DNA from: Pelecanus crispus | Lineage: Eukaryota; Chordata; Aves; Pelecaniformes; Pelecanidae | Direction: 5' to 3' | NCBI RefSeq assembly: GCF_030463565.1 | Contig: NC_134675.1 | Span: forward strand, 12,235,862 to 12,299,861 | Length of the DNA: 64,000 nt | Shown: one piece after another, positions 21,742 through 33,946 of the stretch | Numbering within the stretch: position 1 is the stretch's first letter | How the letters are laid out: each line of letters starts with the position of its first letter | Position numbers and translations under genes: made by a program | The notes under the pieces: model-generated | Seen by the model: only the letters and a program-made list of their open reading frames with translations | What the model was told of the DNA's origin: nothing | Database searches by the model: none

Positions 21742-23575
21742 ATGGGGAGCAGCGCTTTCGCCCTGGTCCTCACCCTGGCCCTGGCAGTGTGCGTCACCCC
21801 TGCAGAGAGGAAAGTACAGGGATGGGTGGTGATGGGGACATGTCAGACATGGCACTGGGATGCAGCGTGGGCAGCTGGAGGTCCTCTCTTAAATGCCATT
21901 TTAGGCTGGGGCAAGCAGGAGAGCTTTGCAAGCACCTAGTCCAGGCAATGGGCAGGGTATTTCTGGGTCACTCCCAGCCACCTGGTCACCACCTCCACAA
22001 AGCTTCTCTCTCACAGGGGCACCATGCACAGGGCATCCCCACCCACAGGGTCTGTGCCTGGGGCACCTTGCATGAGGCATCCCTTTCCATGGGGTCTGGG
22101 GCACCATGCACAGGGCAACCCATCCCACAGGGTTTTATGCCCAGAGGTACCACACACAGGACATACCCTCCTATGTGGTCTATGCCTGGGGGGTACCATG
22201 CATGCTGATGGGCTGGGATGTGCTGGCCAGGCTGCACCGTCTGCTCAGCAACCGGCAGCACCTGGGGGAGCATTTCCCCAAATTGGGGACAGGGAGAGCC
22301 GTGCCCCACAGTTGCACCCACAGCAGGGCTTGCGGCTCCAGCCATGGGGCATTGGGAGGGATGGGGTCCCCCTCTGTGCCATGTGCAGGGGCAGAGGGCC
22401 CGTGGCCATGTCCCTTCAGTGCCAGCTCAGCGGGCTGTGGAGGAATGAGCAGGCCTTGCTGATGGAGATTTCGGCGGTGAGGGACGATGGGGACTTCCAG
22501 GGGAAATACCACATGTGTCACCCTCACTGGCAGCTGTGCCCACGCCTCCCCCCTGAAGGGTGCCCAGCAGCAGCCCAGTGAGGGGGGCTGGCCCACCTTT
22601 GCCTTCACTGTGCTCTGGGACAAGATCTCCAGTAAGTGCTGGGACACCTGGAACTGGCACCATGGGGACACCGGGAGTCAGGCAGGTGGTCAGCAGGATT
22701 TTTCCACTGCTGGAAAGTCTGCTGGGTGATGCTTTGATGCAGCTAAGCAGAGGGAGACAGTAGTACCTGGCCAGCATAGGGCTAACAGGCAATGCTGGGC
22801 TCGCACGGGGCAACCCCTCCTCACCCAGCATCTTTGCACCCATCCCTGCCAGGCAGCCCAAGGTGCCTGTGGTGGGTCCGGATCCCGTTAGGACACGGGG
22901 ATGCAGTGTTGCAGAGTCTGCCTTGCCCGAGGGAGCCGCTGGGAAGGGCAGGTCCCCCCAGGTGTGGGCTGGGTGGGCACATGGCCGTTGGAGCAGGAAC
23001 ATGGCTGTGGCCAGGAGGACCCCAGGGAAGGGTGGGAAGCAGCACGGGTGCTGTCCCCCTCCAACCCCTCACCAAGCGCTTCCCCCAGATGCCACCACTG
23101 CCTTTGTGGGGCAGTGCTTCATGGACGCAGGCGGAAAGGAGACACTGACCACCACATGGCTGCTACGCGAAGCTGTTGGGTCCCTTGAGGAGGACTGGAA
23201 AGCCACAAGGTAGCAGAGGGATGCGGTGGGCAGCAGCCCCACAGAGGGGGCCTCCCCAGGACCCCCGAGGACAAGCATTCCCCTGGGTGAAGGGACCACC
23301 CCTGGTAACCCCCCAAGTGTAGGTTTGCAGCAGGGATGCCAATGCCTCCTGGCAAGGGGCTTGCCCTGGACAGGGGCATCTGGCAGCTGCTTGGGGCAAG
23401 TTGGGGGGCATTTAGGGTCACCTCTGAGTGGGTCATGTGTGCAGGTCATCCCATGGGAACTCTGCTTCCCCACAGGGTGGGCAGAAATGTCTTCACATGC
23501 AAACGCACCCCGAAAGGAAAGATCCTGCCAAGCTTGTTCCCATCCTGTGAGGACACAGCTTCGCCCACCCTGTGA
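21742..23575 (+). pseudogene. Avidin-like gene, copy C (one frameshift)
   Basis: Exon 1 (21742-21813; an in-frame ATG also lies at 21736) encodes MGSSAFALVLTLALAVCVTP then AERK, a clear signal peptide. Exon 2 (22420-22631) begins CQLSGLWRNEQALLMEISAV and ends WPTFAFTVLWDKIS; the frame changes between GKYHM and VTLTGS. Exon 3 (23089-23209) is open: TTAFVGQCFMDAGGKETL and then a Trp-containing segment to EEDWKATR. Exon 4 (23476-23575) gives VGRNVFTCKRTPKGK and a tail of about 16 further residues, longer than chicken avidin. The Trp equivalents of avidin W70, W97 and W110 and the exon 4 Asn are all present, so the ligand pocket was recently intact. Apart from the exon 2 shift the copy looks complete, with its own TATA promoter. 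Confidence 0.82.
22015..22200. repeat. Minisatellite in intron 1 of copy C
   Basis: About four units of 38-50 bp begin GGGGCACCATGCACAGGGCA and end in variants of GGGTCTGTGCCT. A related pair sits at 20490-20565 downstream of copy B. Confidence 0.75.
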
Positions 23576-23999
23576 TGGCACGCTTCAGCTGCAACCTGGC
23601 CCCCCAAGGCAAGCAAAATCAGCCTCTCACGTAAAAAAAAAAATTTAAAAATCATGTCAGCTGTGATTGTGTTTTTTAAAAAAACTGCTCTCGCTCCCCC
23701 TCTGAGGCAGCTTCTGTCCCCACAGGTCCCCCTGCAGAGGGGAGGGCTCATTGCTATCTGCTGTCCACAACTGCCCTTCCCCAGGGACATCTGGATCCCC
23801 CCCCCCAATTACCCTCATCCAGCTTCCTGGGCTCATTTCCCACTTTATCCTAATCGGAACTTCCACCCTGCACCATTGCTCCACACCTGCCCACTGGTGG
23901 CAGAGGTGACATTGGCATTCTGAATCCAGCTGCCTGCTTTGTGGTGCCTTCGTACCCATCCCCACTAGATGCCTTTGCAGCCCCAGGACTCCCTGTAGA

Positions 24000-25330
24000 G
24001 TTGGGTGATGAAGGTAATGGTATCAGTAGATGTGAGATGTTGGTAAAGCACTTCCTTTGTGCTGCACAGCACCCTAAGTAAAACACGCACAAAGCCCCCA
24101 TCCTGTCCCATGCCATCCATCCCATCCCTCTGGGTTACAACCAGGGATTTTACCCTTCTCTGCTACTGCGTTTTGGCAGTGGCACTCAATCTGCTTCTGT
24201 GGACACCTGCCAAGCTTGTGCTTTTGACACAAGGGTTTTTGGCAGGTCCATGGGTGAACCCGAAGGCTCTTGCAGAAGTATTACAAATATAACCCAGCAC
24301 CAGGGATGCCGGCACACAAGCCATACAGTCCATCCAGCCTGGCCCAGCCCCAGCGAGGCTGGTGCATGCTGCCATGTGTGATGTGGAGCGGTGGCTGCCA
24401 CCTCCCTGGCACCTCAAACGGGGTGGCTTGTCCCTGCTAAACAGCACAGAAAGGCAGGGGCTGGTGTCAGGCTAAAAGGATGAAGTGTGGCATCCAGGGC
24501 AAGGGCAAGAGAGCCCCCAGGGGGGATTTCTCAGGCCTCTCTGAAAAGCCTGTGAATTTGGGACTGTAAAAGGCAACAAGGAAGAGTGATGTGTTAGGAG
24601 AGGGATGGTTTCTGCTTGCCCCAGCCTTCAGGGCCACCCGGACCGGAGGGAGAGGTGCTGAGCAGCAGCAGCAGTGGGGCCCCAGGTTGTGCTGGGGCTC
24701 ATGGCAGGCGCTGAGTGGCTCCATCACCCCCAGTACACACACCACAGCCCAGGTGCCATCCAGTGCCCCAGACACTGCTGTCCCGAAGATGGCATGTATT
24801 TAGGCACCTGAATCCCACCTTAATTTTCGGTTGCCCACAGCCCCATGCCTGCTCTGGGCACTGCAGGGAGCAGAGCAGCAGTTTTGGGTGCACAGGGACA
24901 GTGTACACCCTGTTGTGCACATCCAAAGCCCCTAAGAGCAGTGATGCAAACACAAGGAAGGTTAGTGTGTTTAGTAAACACACTTGCTTGGACCCCAGTG
25001 TCCCGCTGTGGTTACTTCTTCCTCTAACTCCTGTAAAAGCAAAAGCAGCAAAATTAGCAGCCAATATACAGAACATGCTGGGGAAATGTTATTGCTGCTA
25101 AAGCAGAAGGCAGGGTGAGCCTTCCCTCCTGTGCAGCACTGCAGCTTGCCTCTGCCAGGGATGCCCCAGCACCACATGGGTGACACCCTGGCCAGGCAGT
25201 GGCACCAGCAAAGCAGGGAGCAGTTAAATGTTTAAACAGATAATAATTTCCAGCCTGCATGCACAGGAGACGAATTCCCAAAGGTGGCAGCTGATGCTTT
25301 CCAGGCTGCTATTAGGGCCTTAAAAACACC
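24000..25330. other. Spacer between avidin copies C and D
   Basis: No gene, LTR or CR1 is recognised here on either strand. Confidence 0.5.
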
Positions 25331-25390
25331 CCACTGCCCCTGCCTCTCTCCACAGTCGTACTCATCCCCGCATTCCTCCGGTGCTGCCTA

Positions 25391-25403
25391 GGTCACACAG
25401 ACC
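25391..25403. promoter_or_regulatory. Imperfect estrogen-response-like palindrome, copy D promoter
   Basis: The same GGTCACACAGACC as in copy C, 90 bp before the TATA box. Its retention in both copies shows the promoters were duplicated together; function is inferred. Confidence 0.4.
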
Positions 25404-25492
25404 TCCTTGACTCGCCTGTCCCAGGCACCCTGCCACCCTGCCACCTGGCCATCCGCCCCATGGCTGCCAGCCCAGTGCCCGTGTTACAGCCT

Positions 25493-25499
25493 TATAAAG
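25493..25499 (+). promoter_or_regulatory. TATA box of avidin copy D
   Basis: TATAAAG followed by GGGG lies 65 bp upstream of the exon 1 ATG, in a promoter that aligns with that of copy C. Confidence 0.75.
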
Positions 25500-25557
25500 G
25501 GGGCCGGGGCGTGGGGCTGGGAAGGAGCCGTGCCAGGCGCTTCGCAGCCCCACGGCC

Positions 25558-27258
25558 ATGGGAAGCGGCGCTTTTGCCCTGGTCCTCACCCTGGCGGCGT
25601 GCGTCACCCCTGTGGAGAGGAAGGTACGGGGATGGGTGGCGACTGGGATGTGGCACTGGCACCCTGCTACACCCCAAAGGCTGGGGCTGCGGTGCTCGGC
25701 AGGGAGCCAGGGCTGGGCTGCTAGAGCTGGTGGGACCAGCACTACACGATGCTGGGGGAAGCTGTGGAGAGGCCAGGAGGGAGGGACCACTCATGCAAGG
25801 ATGCTCCTCGCTGTGGGAATCTGCCCAGAGACAGGCAAACAGAGCCATGCCCCAGAGAATCTCCATTTCCCACCAAGTGCACAAAGCAAGCAGCACATCC
25901 CACTTTAGCATGGGGAGGACCCACTCTCCCCTGGGTGGGAGCAGCAAACAGCCCGGAGCAGCAGCTGGGCTGAAGGCAATTGGTGCCATGGGTGCAATGC
26001 CTGTGCCAAGGCAGCAACGCCGGTGGTATGAGCTTTGCACAGGGTCCACAGTGCATCCCTCAGTGCTGCCCCAGGGCAGAGCCAGGGTGGTGAGATGGAA
26101 GCAGGGTGCCCCCTCTGCCTGGCCAGGTACCCCGAGCCACAGCGCTAGCCTTGCAGTACCTCCTCTCCAAGTCCTGGCGGAGTGATACCAGCTGCCAGAT
26201 GGTTGTGTCCATCCTCAGCAAGGACAGCAGCTTCTCCAGTTCCTACCTGCCAGAGCCTGTGGCCAACGACCCTGAAATCCTCACCTGGAGGGGTCCCAGC
26301 AGGATGTGGGGCTGGTCTCACAGCCCACCTTCTCCTTCACCATGTGCTGGCAGCTCCGAGGTAGGTGGGAGGGGGCCATTGCCCCACAGCAGGGATGCCA
26401 GCAGGACCCAGGGGGGGTGGCTTTGTGCCTTGCTGCCCAGGCTCATGCCCCCTTGGACCCTTCCAGACTCAGAGAGAGCCCAGACAACTGCCTTCCTGGG
26501 CCAGTGCTATGTGGGCACCAACAGGGAAGAGACCCTGCACACCCTGTGGCTCCTGCAAGAGGTGGCCGAGGGCCCTGCTGAGGACTGGAAAGCCACCCGG
26601 TGAGTGCCAGGTCCCAGCCACCGCTGTGCCAAGCTTTCCTGCACCCCGGGCTGGAGAAGGGAGAAATCCCATGGGATGAGGCACAGTGGGACCAGGAGGG
26701 TAAAATGGGTTTGTCACTGGTGATGAACAGGGGCTAAGGAGCATCCCTGTGACCTGGCCAGTTCCTGCATCCCAGGCGTGCCCCAGGGCTGGGTGAGCCC
26801 AGGATGGGGTCTGGCCCCAACTGGACACCCCCTAGGACTCCCCTCACACATAGCCCGGGGGGGAAGAAAGCAGAGCATGATGCCAGCACCCAGAGCAGCC
26901 TCCGTCACAGGGTGCTGGAGCCCTGGGCATCCCGCTCAGCACCCAGCAAGGACACGGTGCCCCCACCCCAGGTTTCCCCTCTGCACCCACCACCACAGCA
27001 TAGGTGACCCCAGCTGAATGAACCACAGTGATTTGGGGGTTCCTGCAGGATTGGCACCAGTGTTTTCACCCGGATAAAATAACAGCGAGTGGGGAAATCC
27101 AGGAGGCACAGGCCAGGCCCGCAAAGAGATGGCGCTCCCCCTGGCCAGGCTCTGCCTATGCTGATGTGCTGCGTTTTGGCAGCTCTCAGCCCACAGGTTC
27201 ATGCTTTCCCAGGCAAGTTCACCCTAGCATGAAGGCTGGGCACCAGGTGCAAAATAAA
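25558..27258 (+). pseudogene. Avidin-like gene, copy D (broken in exon 2)
   Basis: Exon 1 (25558-25623) encodes exactly 22 codons, MGSGAFALVLTLAACVTPVE then RK. Exon 2 (26157-26360) starts YLLSKSWRSD where the family has Cys-x-Leu-Thr, so the first half-cystine is lost. It keeps MVVSILSKDSSFSSSYL, changes frame after NDPEILT, and resumes GSQQDVGLVSQPTFSFTMCW. Exon 3 (26467-26599) is open: TTAFLGQCYVGTNREETL to AEDWKATR. Exon 4 (27049-27082) gives IGTSVFTRIK then TAA, so the pocket Asn of avidin (N118) is Ser. AATAAA lies at 27253-27258. Copies C and D share promoter and signal-peptide sequence and are the most recent duplicate pair. Confidence 0.82.
27253..27258 (+). terminator. Poly(A) signal of avidin copy D
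   Basis: AATAAA lies about 170 bp after the copy D stop codon. Confidence 0.65.
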
Positions 27259-28105
27259 GGGGTTTTGTAGGGATGTAGGGCTTGGCTCTGGTTTCTGCCC
27301 TGCCTCAAACCTGCAGGGTTTGTCTTCCCCTACAGCCACCTTCCCATGGGGAGGCTTCGTGCATCATCGCTGAGGGCAGCAGGGTACCTGGGGATGGGGG
27401 CTGTACCATGTCCCCTCCCTGGCAGTGTGCAGCAGCGCTGCGCCTGAAAATCTGCCACCATGCTGCGGGCAACTTGCCCCTCAGGGTACCTCCCAAACAT
27501 CCCAGGGGGTGCAGGGCAAACCAGTCTGTGATCAGATGGCGGGATGAGGCACAGCCTCAGTGGGACACTGTGGGGTCTGGGGCAGGCTCCAGGCAGCTCA
27601 CACTCCCTGTGTGAGCAGAGCAGAGGAAGTTTCTTGAGCGCCTGAACACACAGGGCAGCTGCAAATGGCTTTTGTAGAGCCGGAAGCATCCTGTTCCCAG
27701 CCCTGGCGGATGCGCTGCAGCAGCCAGCTGCCAACCGCCCTCCTGCACCAGGGGTGGAGAAAGCTCCCAAACAGCCCGTCCCCAGAGAGACCCCTTGGCG
27801 TGGCCATGTCCCCTGAGCAATGCACACACCAGAGTCTCTAGCCAAGCCCCTGCTACGCAGCATGTGGCCAAGGAAAGGGAAGAGGGGAAGGATGCATCTG
27901 GCACTGTCTTGTCTTTTCAGGCATCCCAGCCCAACCTCTCTGCTTTCTACCTCAGATACCTTGCCAAAGCGGTCCCGACACAACCAGCTCCCTTGGGGGT
28001 TCAACAGCCCTGGGGCTGAGGTGCCCAGTTTCAGGAGCTGGGGGAAGGTGGTGGCTCCATCGCTGTATTTCCAGCTTCTTTTTTAACTGGTCGCTCAGAT
28101 TTCAT

Positions 28106-30765
28106 CATAGAATCATAGAATGCTTTGGGTTGGAAGGGACCTTTAGAGGTCATCTAGCCCAACCCCCCTGCAGTGAGCAGGGACAGCTTTCACTAGATCA
28201 GGTTGCTCAGAGCCCCATCCAACCTGACCTTGAATGTTGCCAGGGATGGGGCTTCCACTACATCTCTGGGCAACCTGTTCCAGTGCTTCACCACCCTCAT
28301 TGCAAAAAATTTCTTTCTTATGTCTAGTCTAAATCTATTCTTCTTTACTTTAAATCCATTATTCCTTGTCCTGTCACAACAGGCCTTGCTAAAAAGATTC
28401 TCCCCATCCTTCCTGTAGGCCCCCTTTAAGTACTGGAAGGTCGCAATAAGGTCTCCTCACACCCTTCTCTTCTCTTCTCTAGGCTGAACAATCCCAACTC
28501 TCTCAGCCTGGCCTCATAGGAGAGGTGCTCCAGCCCTCGGATCATTTTGGTGGCCCACTTCTGGACCCACTCCAACAGGTCATTGATGAAGATGTTAAAT
28601 AGCACCGGTCCCAGTACGGACCTCTGAGGGACTCCACTTGCGACTGGTCTCCATGTGGACATTGAGCCATTGACCACGACCCTCTGGATGTGACCATCCA
28701 ACCAATTCCTTATCCACCGAACAGTCCACCCCTCAAACCCATATCTCCCCAATTTAGAGAGAAGGATGCTGTGGGGGACTGTGTCGAACGCTTTACAGAA
28801 ATCCAAGTAGATGACATCCATTGCTTTTCCCTTGTCCACTGATGCAGTCACTCCTTCATAGAAAGCCACTAGGTTGGTCAGGCAGGAAATTCCCTTGGTG
28901 AAGCCATGCTGGCTGTCTCGAATCACCTCCCTGTCCTCCATGTGCTTGAGCATAGCTTCTAGGAGGATCTGCTCCATGATCTTCCCAGGCACAGAGGTGA
29001 GGCTGACAGGTCGGTAGTTCCCAGGGTCCTCCTTTCTTCCCTTTTTACAAATGGGCACAACATTCCCCTTTTTCCAGTCAGCAGGGACTTCACCGGACTG
29101 CCATGACTTTTCAAATATCATGGAGAGTGGCTTGGCAACTACATCAGCCAATTCCCTCAGGACTCCGGGGTGCATCTCATCAGGTCCCATAGACTTGTGT
29201 ACATTGAGGTTCCTCAGGTGGTCTTGAACCTGATCTTCCCTTACAGTGGGAGGGGCTTTACCCCCCTGCTCCCCATCTTGTGGTCCATCGATTTGGGAGG
29301 GGTGAGGAGAGAGGTTGACGGTGAAGACTGAGGCAAAGAAGTTGTTGAGTGCCTCAGCCTTCTCCTCGTCCGTTGATACAAGTTCGCCTTTCTTGTTCAT
29401 CAAGGGGGGTACGCTTTCTTTAACCTTCCTTTTCTGGTTGATATACCTGTAGAAGCCCTTCTTGTTATTCTTTATGTCCCTTGCCAAATTCAGCTCCATC
29501 CTCGCCTTGGCCTTCCTGACCTCCTCCCTACACAAGCGGGCCGTTTCCCTGTATTCCCCCCAGGACACCTGTCCCTGCTTCCACTGCCTGTGCAGTTCCC
29601 TCTTACTCTTTAGTTTGACCAGCAGGTCTCGACTCAGCCATGCTGGTCTCTTCCCTTCCTTGCCTGATTTTTTACACTTGGGGACTGAGAGCTCTTGTGC
29701 TCTATGGAAGGTGTCCTTAAAGATCTGCCAGCTCTGTTCTGCTCCCTTTTCCCTGAGGGCAGTTTCCCAGGGGGTCCTTCTGACTAACTCCTTGAAGAGC
29801 TGGAAGTTTGCTTTCCTAAAATTTAGGGTCCTGACTGTACTCCTCGCTTTTCCCATGTCCCTCAGGATCATGAACTCCACCAACGCGTGATCACTGCAGC
29901 CCAGGCTGCCTCCAGTCTTGACATCACCAATGAGCTCACTTGCATTGGTGACCATCAGATCCAGTATCGCATCCCCTCGGGTAGGGGTGTCTATTACCTG
30001 GCTTAGGAAGTTGTCGTCTATGCATTCCAGGAATCTCCTGGATTGCCTACAGCTCGCCGTGTTGCTTTTCCAGCAAATGTTGGGGTGGTTGAAGTCCCCC
30101 AGCAGGACGAGAGTCTGCAAGAGCGAAGCCTCCCGGAGCTGGAGGAAGAAGGCTTCGTCAGCAGGCTCCCCTTGATCAGGCGGCCTGTAGTAGACACCAA
30201 CCACAAGGTTCCCTTTGTTGCCTCTGTCTCTGACTCTTACCCATAAGCTTTCGACCTGCTCGTGGCTATTCTTCAGGGACAGCTCTTCACACTGTATTCA
30301 TTTCTTTACATAGAGGGCAACGCCTCCGCCCCTCCTTCCTTGCCTGTCCCTTCTGAACAGCCTGTAGCCATCGATAGCCACATTCCAGTTGTGGGATTCG
30401 TCCCACCAAGTTTCAGTTATGGCAATCAGGTCGTAGCTTTCTAGTAGCACAGCAGCTTCCAACTCCTCCTGTTTGTTCCCCATGCTGCGTGCGTTCGTGT
30501 AGAGGCATTTCATCTGGGCTGTTGGCCACGTCACCTTCTTAGTGGAACACCCCTTGTTTCCCTCGGGGTGTTTCACAAAGGTTTCCTTGTGAGCTCTAAC
30601 TATCTCAGGAGCCCCCGGCTCATCTCTGCCAGACTTCAACTGTGCTGCAGCATCCCCATCATGCCTCTGGGCAACAGGTTGAGGGCTCACAGTAGCACCC
30701 CGTCCCTCTAACCATCGCGTACCATCCCACAGCTTGTCACAGCTTGTTTTTATCATCACTGCCCC
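28106..30765 (-). mobile_element. CR1 LINE with endonuclease and part of the reverse transcriptase
   Basis: The 3' end lies at 28106 (ATTCTATGATTC on the minus strand) and the element runs up to about 30765. The endonuclease region spans two frames, near 30300-30560 (YTNARSMGNKQEELEAA, TETWWDESH) and from 30204 down ([13 protein letters not shown], a later SDH). A 592-codon frame (28426-30204) continues into the reverse transcriptase with [28 protein letters not shown] and [12 protein letters not shown]. The next segment, which should carry the catalytic FADD box, is missing; the frame goes directly to a piece reading [23 protein letters not shown]1 is not seen. The copy is dead and 5'-truncated, older than the CR1 in TLN1. 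Confidence 0.9.
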
Positions 30766-31760
30766 TTAACCCAAAGCGCAAGGCCTAGGCTAGGCTTCCT
30801 TCCTCTTGCTGGCTCAGAGCCACTTGCTGCGGGACCAGCGCAAGAACACAGAAAGTGATGAAAAATAGCAGCCCTGGGGCAGCACGGGCTGAGATCACAG
30901 AGCAACTGTCCCCAAAACTCCCAGTGCAGTACCGGGACCAGCTCTGAGACATCCCAGCCTCTGCCACAATCTTTCCGCATGGAAGGGCTGTGCTGGCTGG
31001 TGTGGGCAGTGCCTAGTGGCAGGAGCACATGATTGGCTGTGTTTGATGAAAAGCCTGCTGTGCTTGCCTGGCTCCCTGCCTGCTCTCCCAGAGCTATCTC
31101 CCTTCCTGACATTTGGCCAAGCAAGCCAGACTGCTGCAGAGCATGGTGCTGACCCCATCACCCCTGACCAAACACCAGCTCTGGTGGCCACTCCCTGCAT
31201 TGCTGGCAACATCACTGTGTTTTATTTTGGATGACTCATACAGATATTAATTAGCACTGGGCCAGGGACTCCAGGTGACATCAGTGGCAATACACACCCT
31301 GGCCTTGAACTGCAAAAAAACGAAACAAAAGTAAGGACGGGGTCCTAGACCTTCCTGTCACCACACGGCTCCTGGGGAAAAAGGTTCAGTGATTCCCTGG
31401 GGATGCTCACAGGCTGCCCTTCCCTGGGCAGAGCAGAGCTGCGACTTGATCCTGTTACAAGCGTGCCGTTGCCTGTCCTGAGACATGGCCCGTGGGTGAG
31501 CCATCCTCTGGCTGTCTCTCCTCCACAGGCAGAGACACAGCACTCAATTTTATATCTCATCTGTCTGCACAAGTGCCCTTTGCTTCCTGGGCAGGTTGCA
31601 AGTGCAGTGCTGCTTGCACCCATCGTCTCACTGGGCTCCCGTGCTCCCAAACCCTGCACTGGGCTCAGCAGTCTGAGCTCAGGGTCTGCTAGTGCCTCCC
31701 ATGGATCCGGTGATCCCAACCGAACCCAGGGCACAGTCCTGATTTAGCAACGACCCAGCA
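30766..31760. other. Intergenic, nothing recognised
   Basis: No coding homology, LTR or CR1 is seen between the CR1 and the next LTR. Confidence 0.5.
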
Positions 31761-31764
31761 GACA

Positions 31765-32370
31765 TGTTGAAGGCTAACTCTGAAACTCAGCTAACATCGT
31801 ATCAGGCCAAGATGTTTTTGTAAGCTGGCAAGTAGAGGACGCTTAATCATCCCTAATCAGAAGAACAAACATTCAGTATCCTTTAACCAAAGACATCCTG
31901 AAGCAACTAGACCTTGAAGAAGTACTGAGAAACTGATAAAAGGGAACATCCTACCCCAGAAGGCACCAGAAAAACTGGACGATTGCCAAAAAACAGTAAC
32001 TGGGGGAAAGGTAATTCCGGCAGGGGGAGATCATGACCATCGACTCAATTTAGGACCAAAAGGATTTGCCCCCCCCCCCGTAAGGAGCATGCGTGCTAAT
32101 TTACATAGCAAGTGAGGCTAATTAGAATACAGTTGACCAATAGCAGATAGCATGGTAATTACTATCCAATCATCATAAAAAGGATTATTACTAACTCTGT
32201 AAGTTTTGTGTATAAATAAGGCTCAGAAAGCCTCGTTTGGTGTGCTAGCTTTGTGGAATTACCACCTAGCACCCATCTCTGCACAGAAATGAAATAAAAT
32301 CGATATCTCGACTCAGTGTGTGGATTGGATTGTCGCACACTGGGTAATAAACTCCCTTTGTGAGACAACA
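31765..32370 (+). mobile_element. Solo ERV LTR, class I-like
   Basis: This 606-bp element starts TGTTGAAGG and ends GACAACA, with TATAAATAAGG near 32211 and GAAATAAAATC near 32288. A 4-bp duplication, GACA, lies at 31761-31764 and 32371-32374. A 4-bp duplication fits class I (gammaretrovirus-like) ERVs. No internal region is attached. Confidence 0.78.
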
Positions 32371-32374
32371 GACA

Positions 32375-32880
32375 GAGCCCTCTCTGCAGCCCCCAGCTGA
32401 AGGGACTGGGCTGTTTCACCACCCTGGCTCTGCACCGCTTCCTGCAATTGTGCAGTTCCCCGTTACAAAAGCAGTGGTGAGGGCAGACACCAGCTCCTTG
32501 CGCTTCCTGCAAGGGAAGCTGCTCGCTTCCACTGCACCAGCAGCTTCAGTGTGCACAGGTCACACATGGGCGCTGGGTGCTCACAACATCCATTTGTCTC
32601 CAAAAGTGTTTCAAGGGTGTTAGTGCACCCTTGAAGGGGGGTGAGAGCAGAGCACTGCCCAGCAAACTTGCACTGTGCCTCAACAAGCCCCTCCGCACAG
32701 CTGCAGCCACAGGAAGGCAGCACCCGCTCCCCTTCATTAGGCTACAAGGGTGGTCACCCCCCCAGCCTCCGCTGGGTTCCTCCCACAACACTCCCAGACC
32801 CTGGTGCAGCCCCTAGCCTCCACTGGCCAGCCCAGCCCTGCACCAAAACAACCATGGAGGGCCCAGTCTATTTACACATC
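32375..32880. other. Intergenic, 3' of CREB3
   Basis: No gene or repeat family is recognised in this stretch. Confidence 0.45.
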
Positions 32881-32887
32881 ATTAATA

Positions 32888-32893
32888 TTTATT
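32888..32893 (-). terminator. Candidate poly(A) signal of CREB3
   Basis: AATAAA on the minus strand, about 1.05 kb beyond the CREB3 stop codon. It is the first clear signal; the implied 3' UTR is 33946 down to about 32870. Confidence 0.4.
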
Positions 32894-33946
32894 TACACAT
32901 CATTAATAAGGAAATGTCCTCACCAGTGTAGATCTGAAGTAGGACAAGGAGAGATGCTCAACAGGTACCACTAAGCTGCACTCCAGGAAAGACACCACTT
33001 GCCAGCTCAAAGTGTTTCTGCACAGACCTGGGGTGCAACCAGAGCCAGCCGACTGCCTCACCAGCCAGCGCAGCAAAGCTTGGGCACACGAGGACACAGC
33101 TTTGAAACCAGTGTGTGGCCAGGAAAGCCTTCAGAAGAGCAAACAGCTCTGCTGTTCTCTGCTCCACGCCCCCTTGGCAGTCCGGTTCAAGGCATGCCTT
33201 CTCTCCTGAGGCATGGACCAGAAGCCCTGCTCCCAGGGCTGTGGGAGATGAAAGGATCAGCCCCTATGAAGGGAAACAGCATGTGTGGCTCGGGAGGGAC
33301 TCCACAGCACTTTCTCTAGCCAGGCCAGGAGCTGTGCCCATGGCTCAACACCTAGCAGGAACAGGGGAAACACAGGGTCTGTTGCAATGGCAGGACTGCT
33401 CCCTGCCAGGGCACTGAAGGTCAGCTCACCATCTCACACCCAGAAATCAGGCAACACTGCAGGATTAAAGGGAAGGGACAAGGGACAGATGCTTGCAGCC
33501 ACCAGACACAGTAAGATGTGCAGGACCCAGCCTGGTCACCTCCACTTGGGCAGGGAAGAAGCAGAGCAGCAGCATTCATCACCACCTGCATCCAGTCAGA
33601 CCAGGTACAGGCACCTTAGGCCCGACCGCCTTCACCCTCCATATGCCACAGCCCATCCCCACAAGCCACAGGACACACCCTGGGCTGCAGGCCACATCAG
33701 CAGCTATAGCAATGTTCCCACAGTTTCCTACCCCATCTCAGATAGGGTCCTGCTATGGACATACAGAGCAGAGTGTAAAATCAGGTCATCCCTAAAACGA
33801 TTCCTCCCTGGTAAACCCTCTGAGCTGCCAGCAATCAGGAGTATTCAAAAGCATCTGCTTTGATAGATTATCTGTTAACACAGCTCTGCTTGTCCCTGCC
33901 TGGCAGGGTGCCCAGTGTCACCCCAACAGGTAGAAGGAGGCAGCAG

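Noticed and set aside
29462-29890. 142-codon plus-strand ORF
   Set aside because: Antisense shadow of the CR1 ORF2 on the minus strand.
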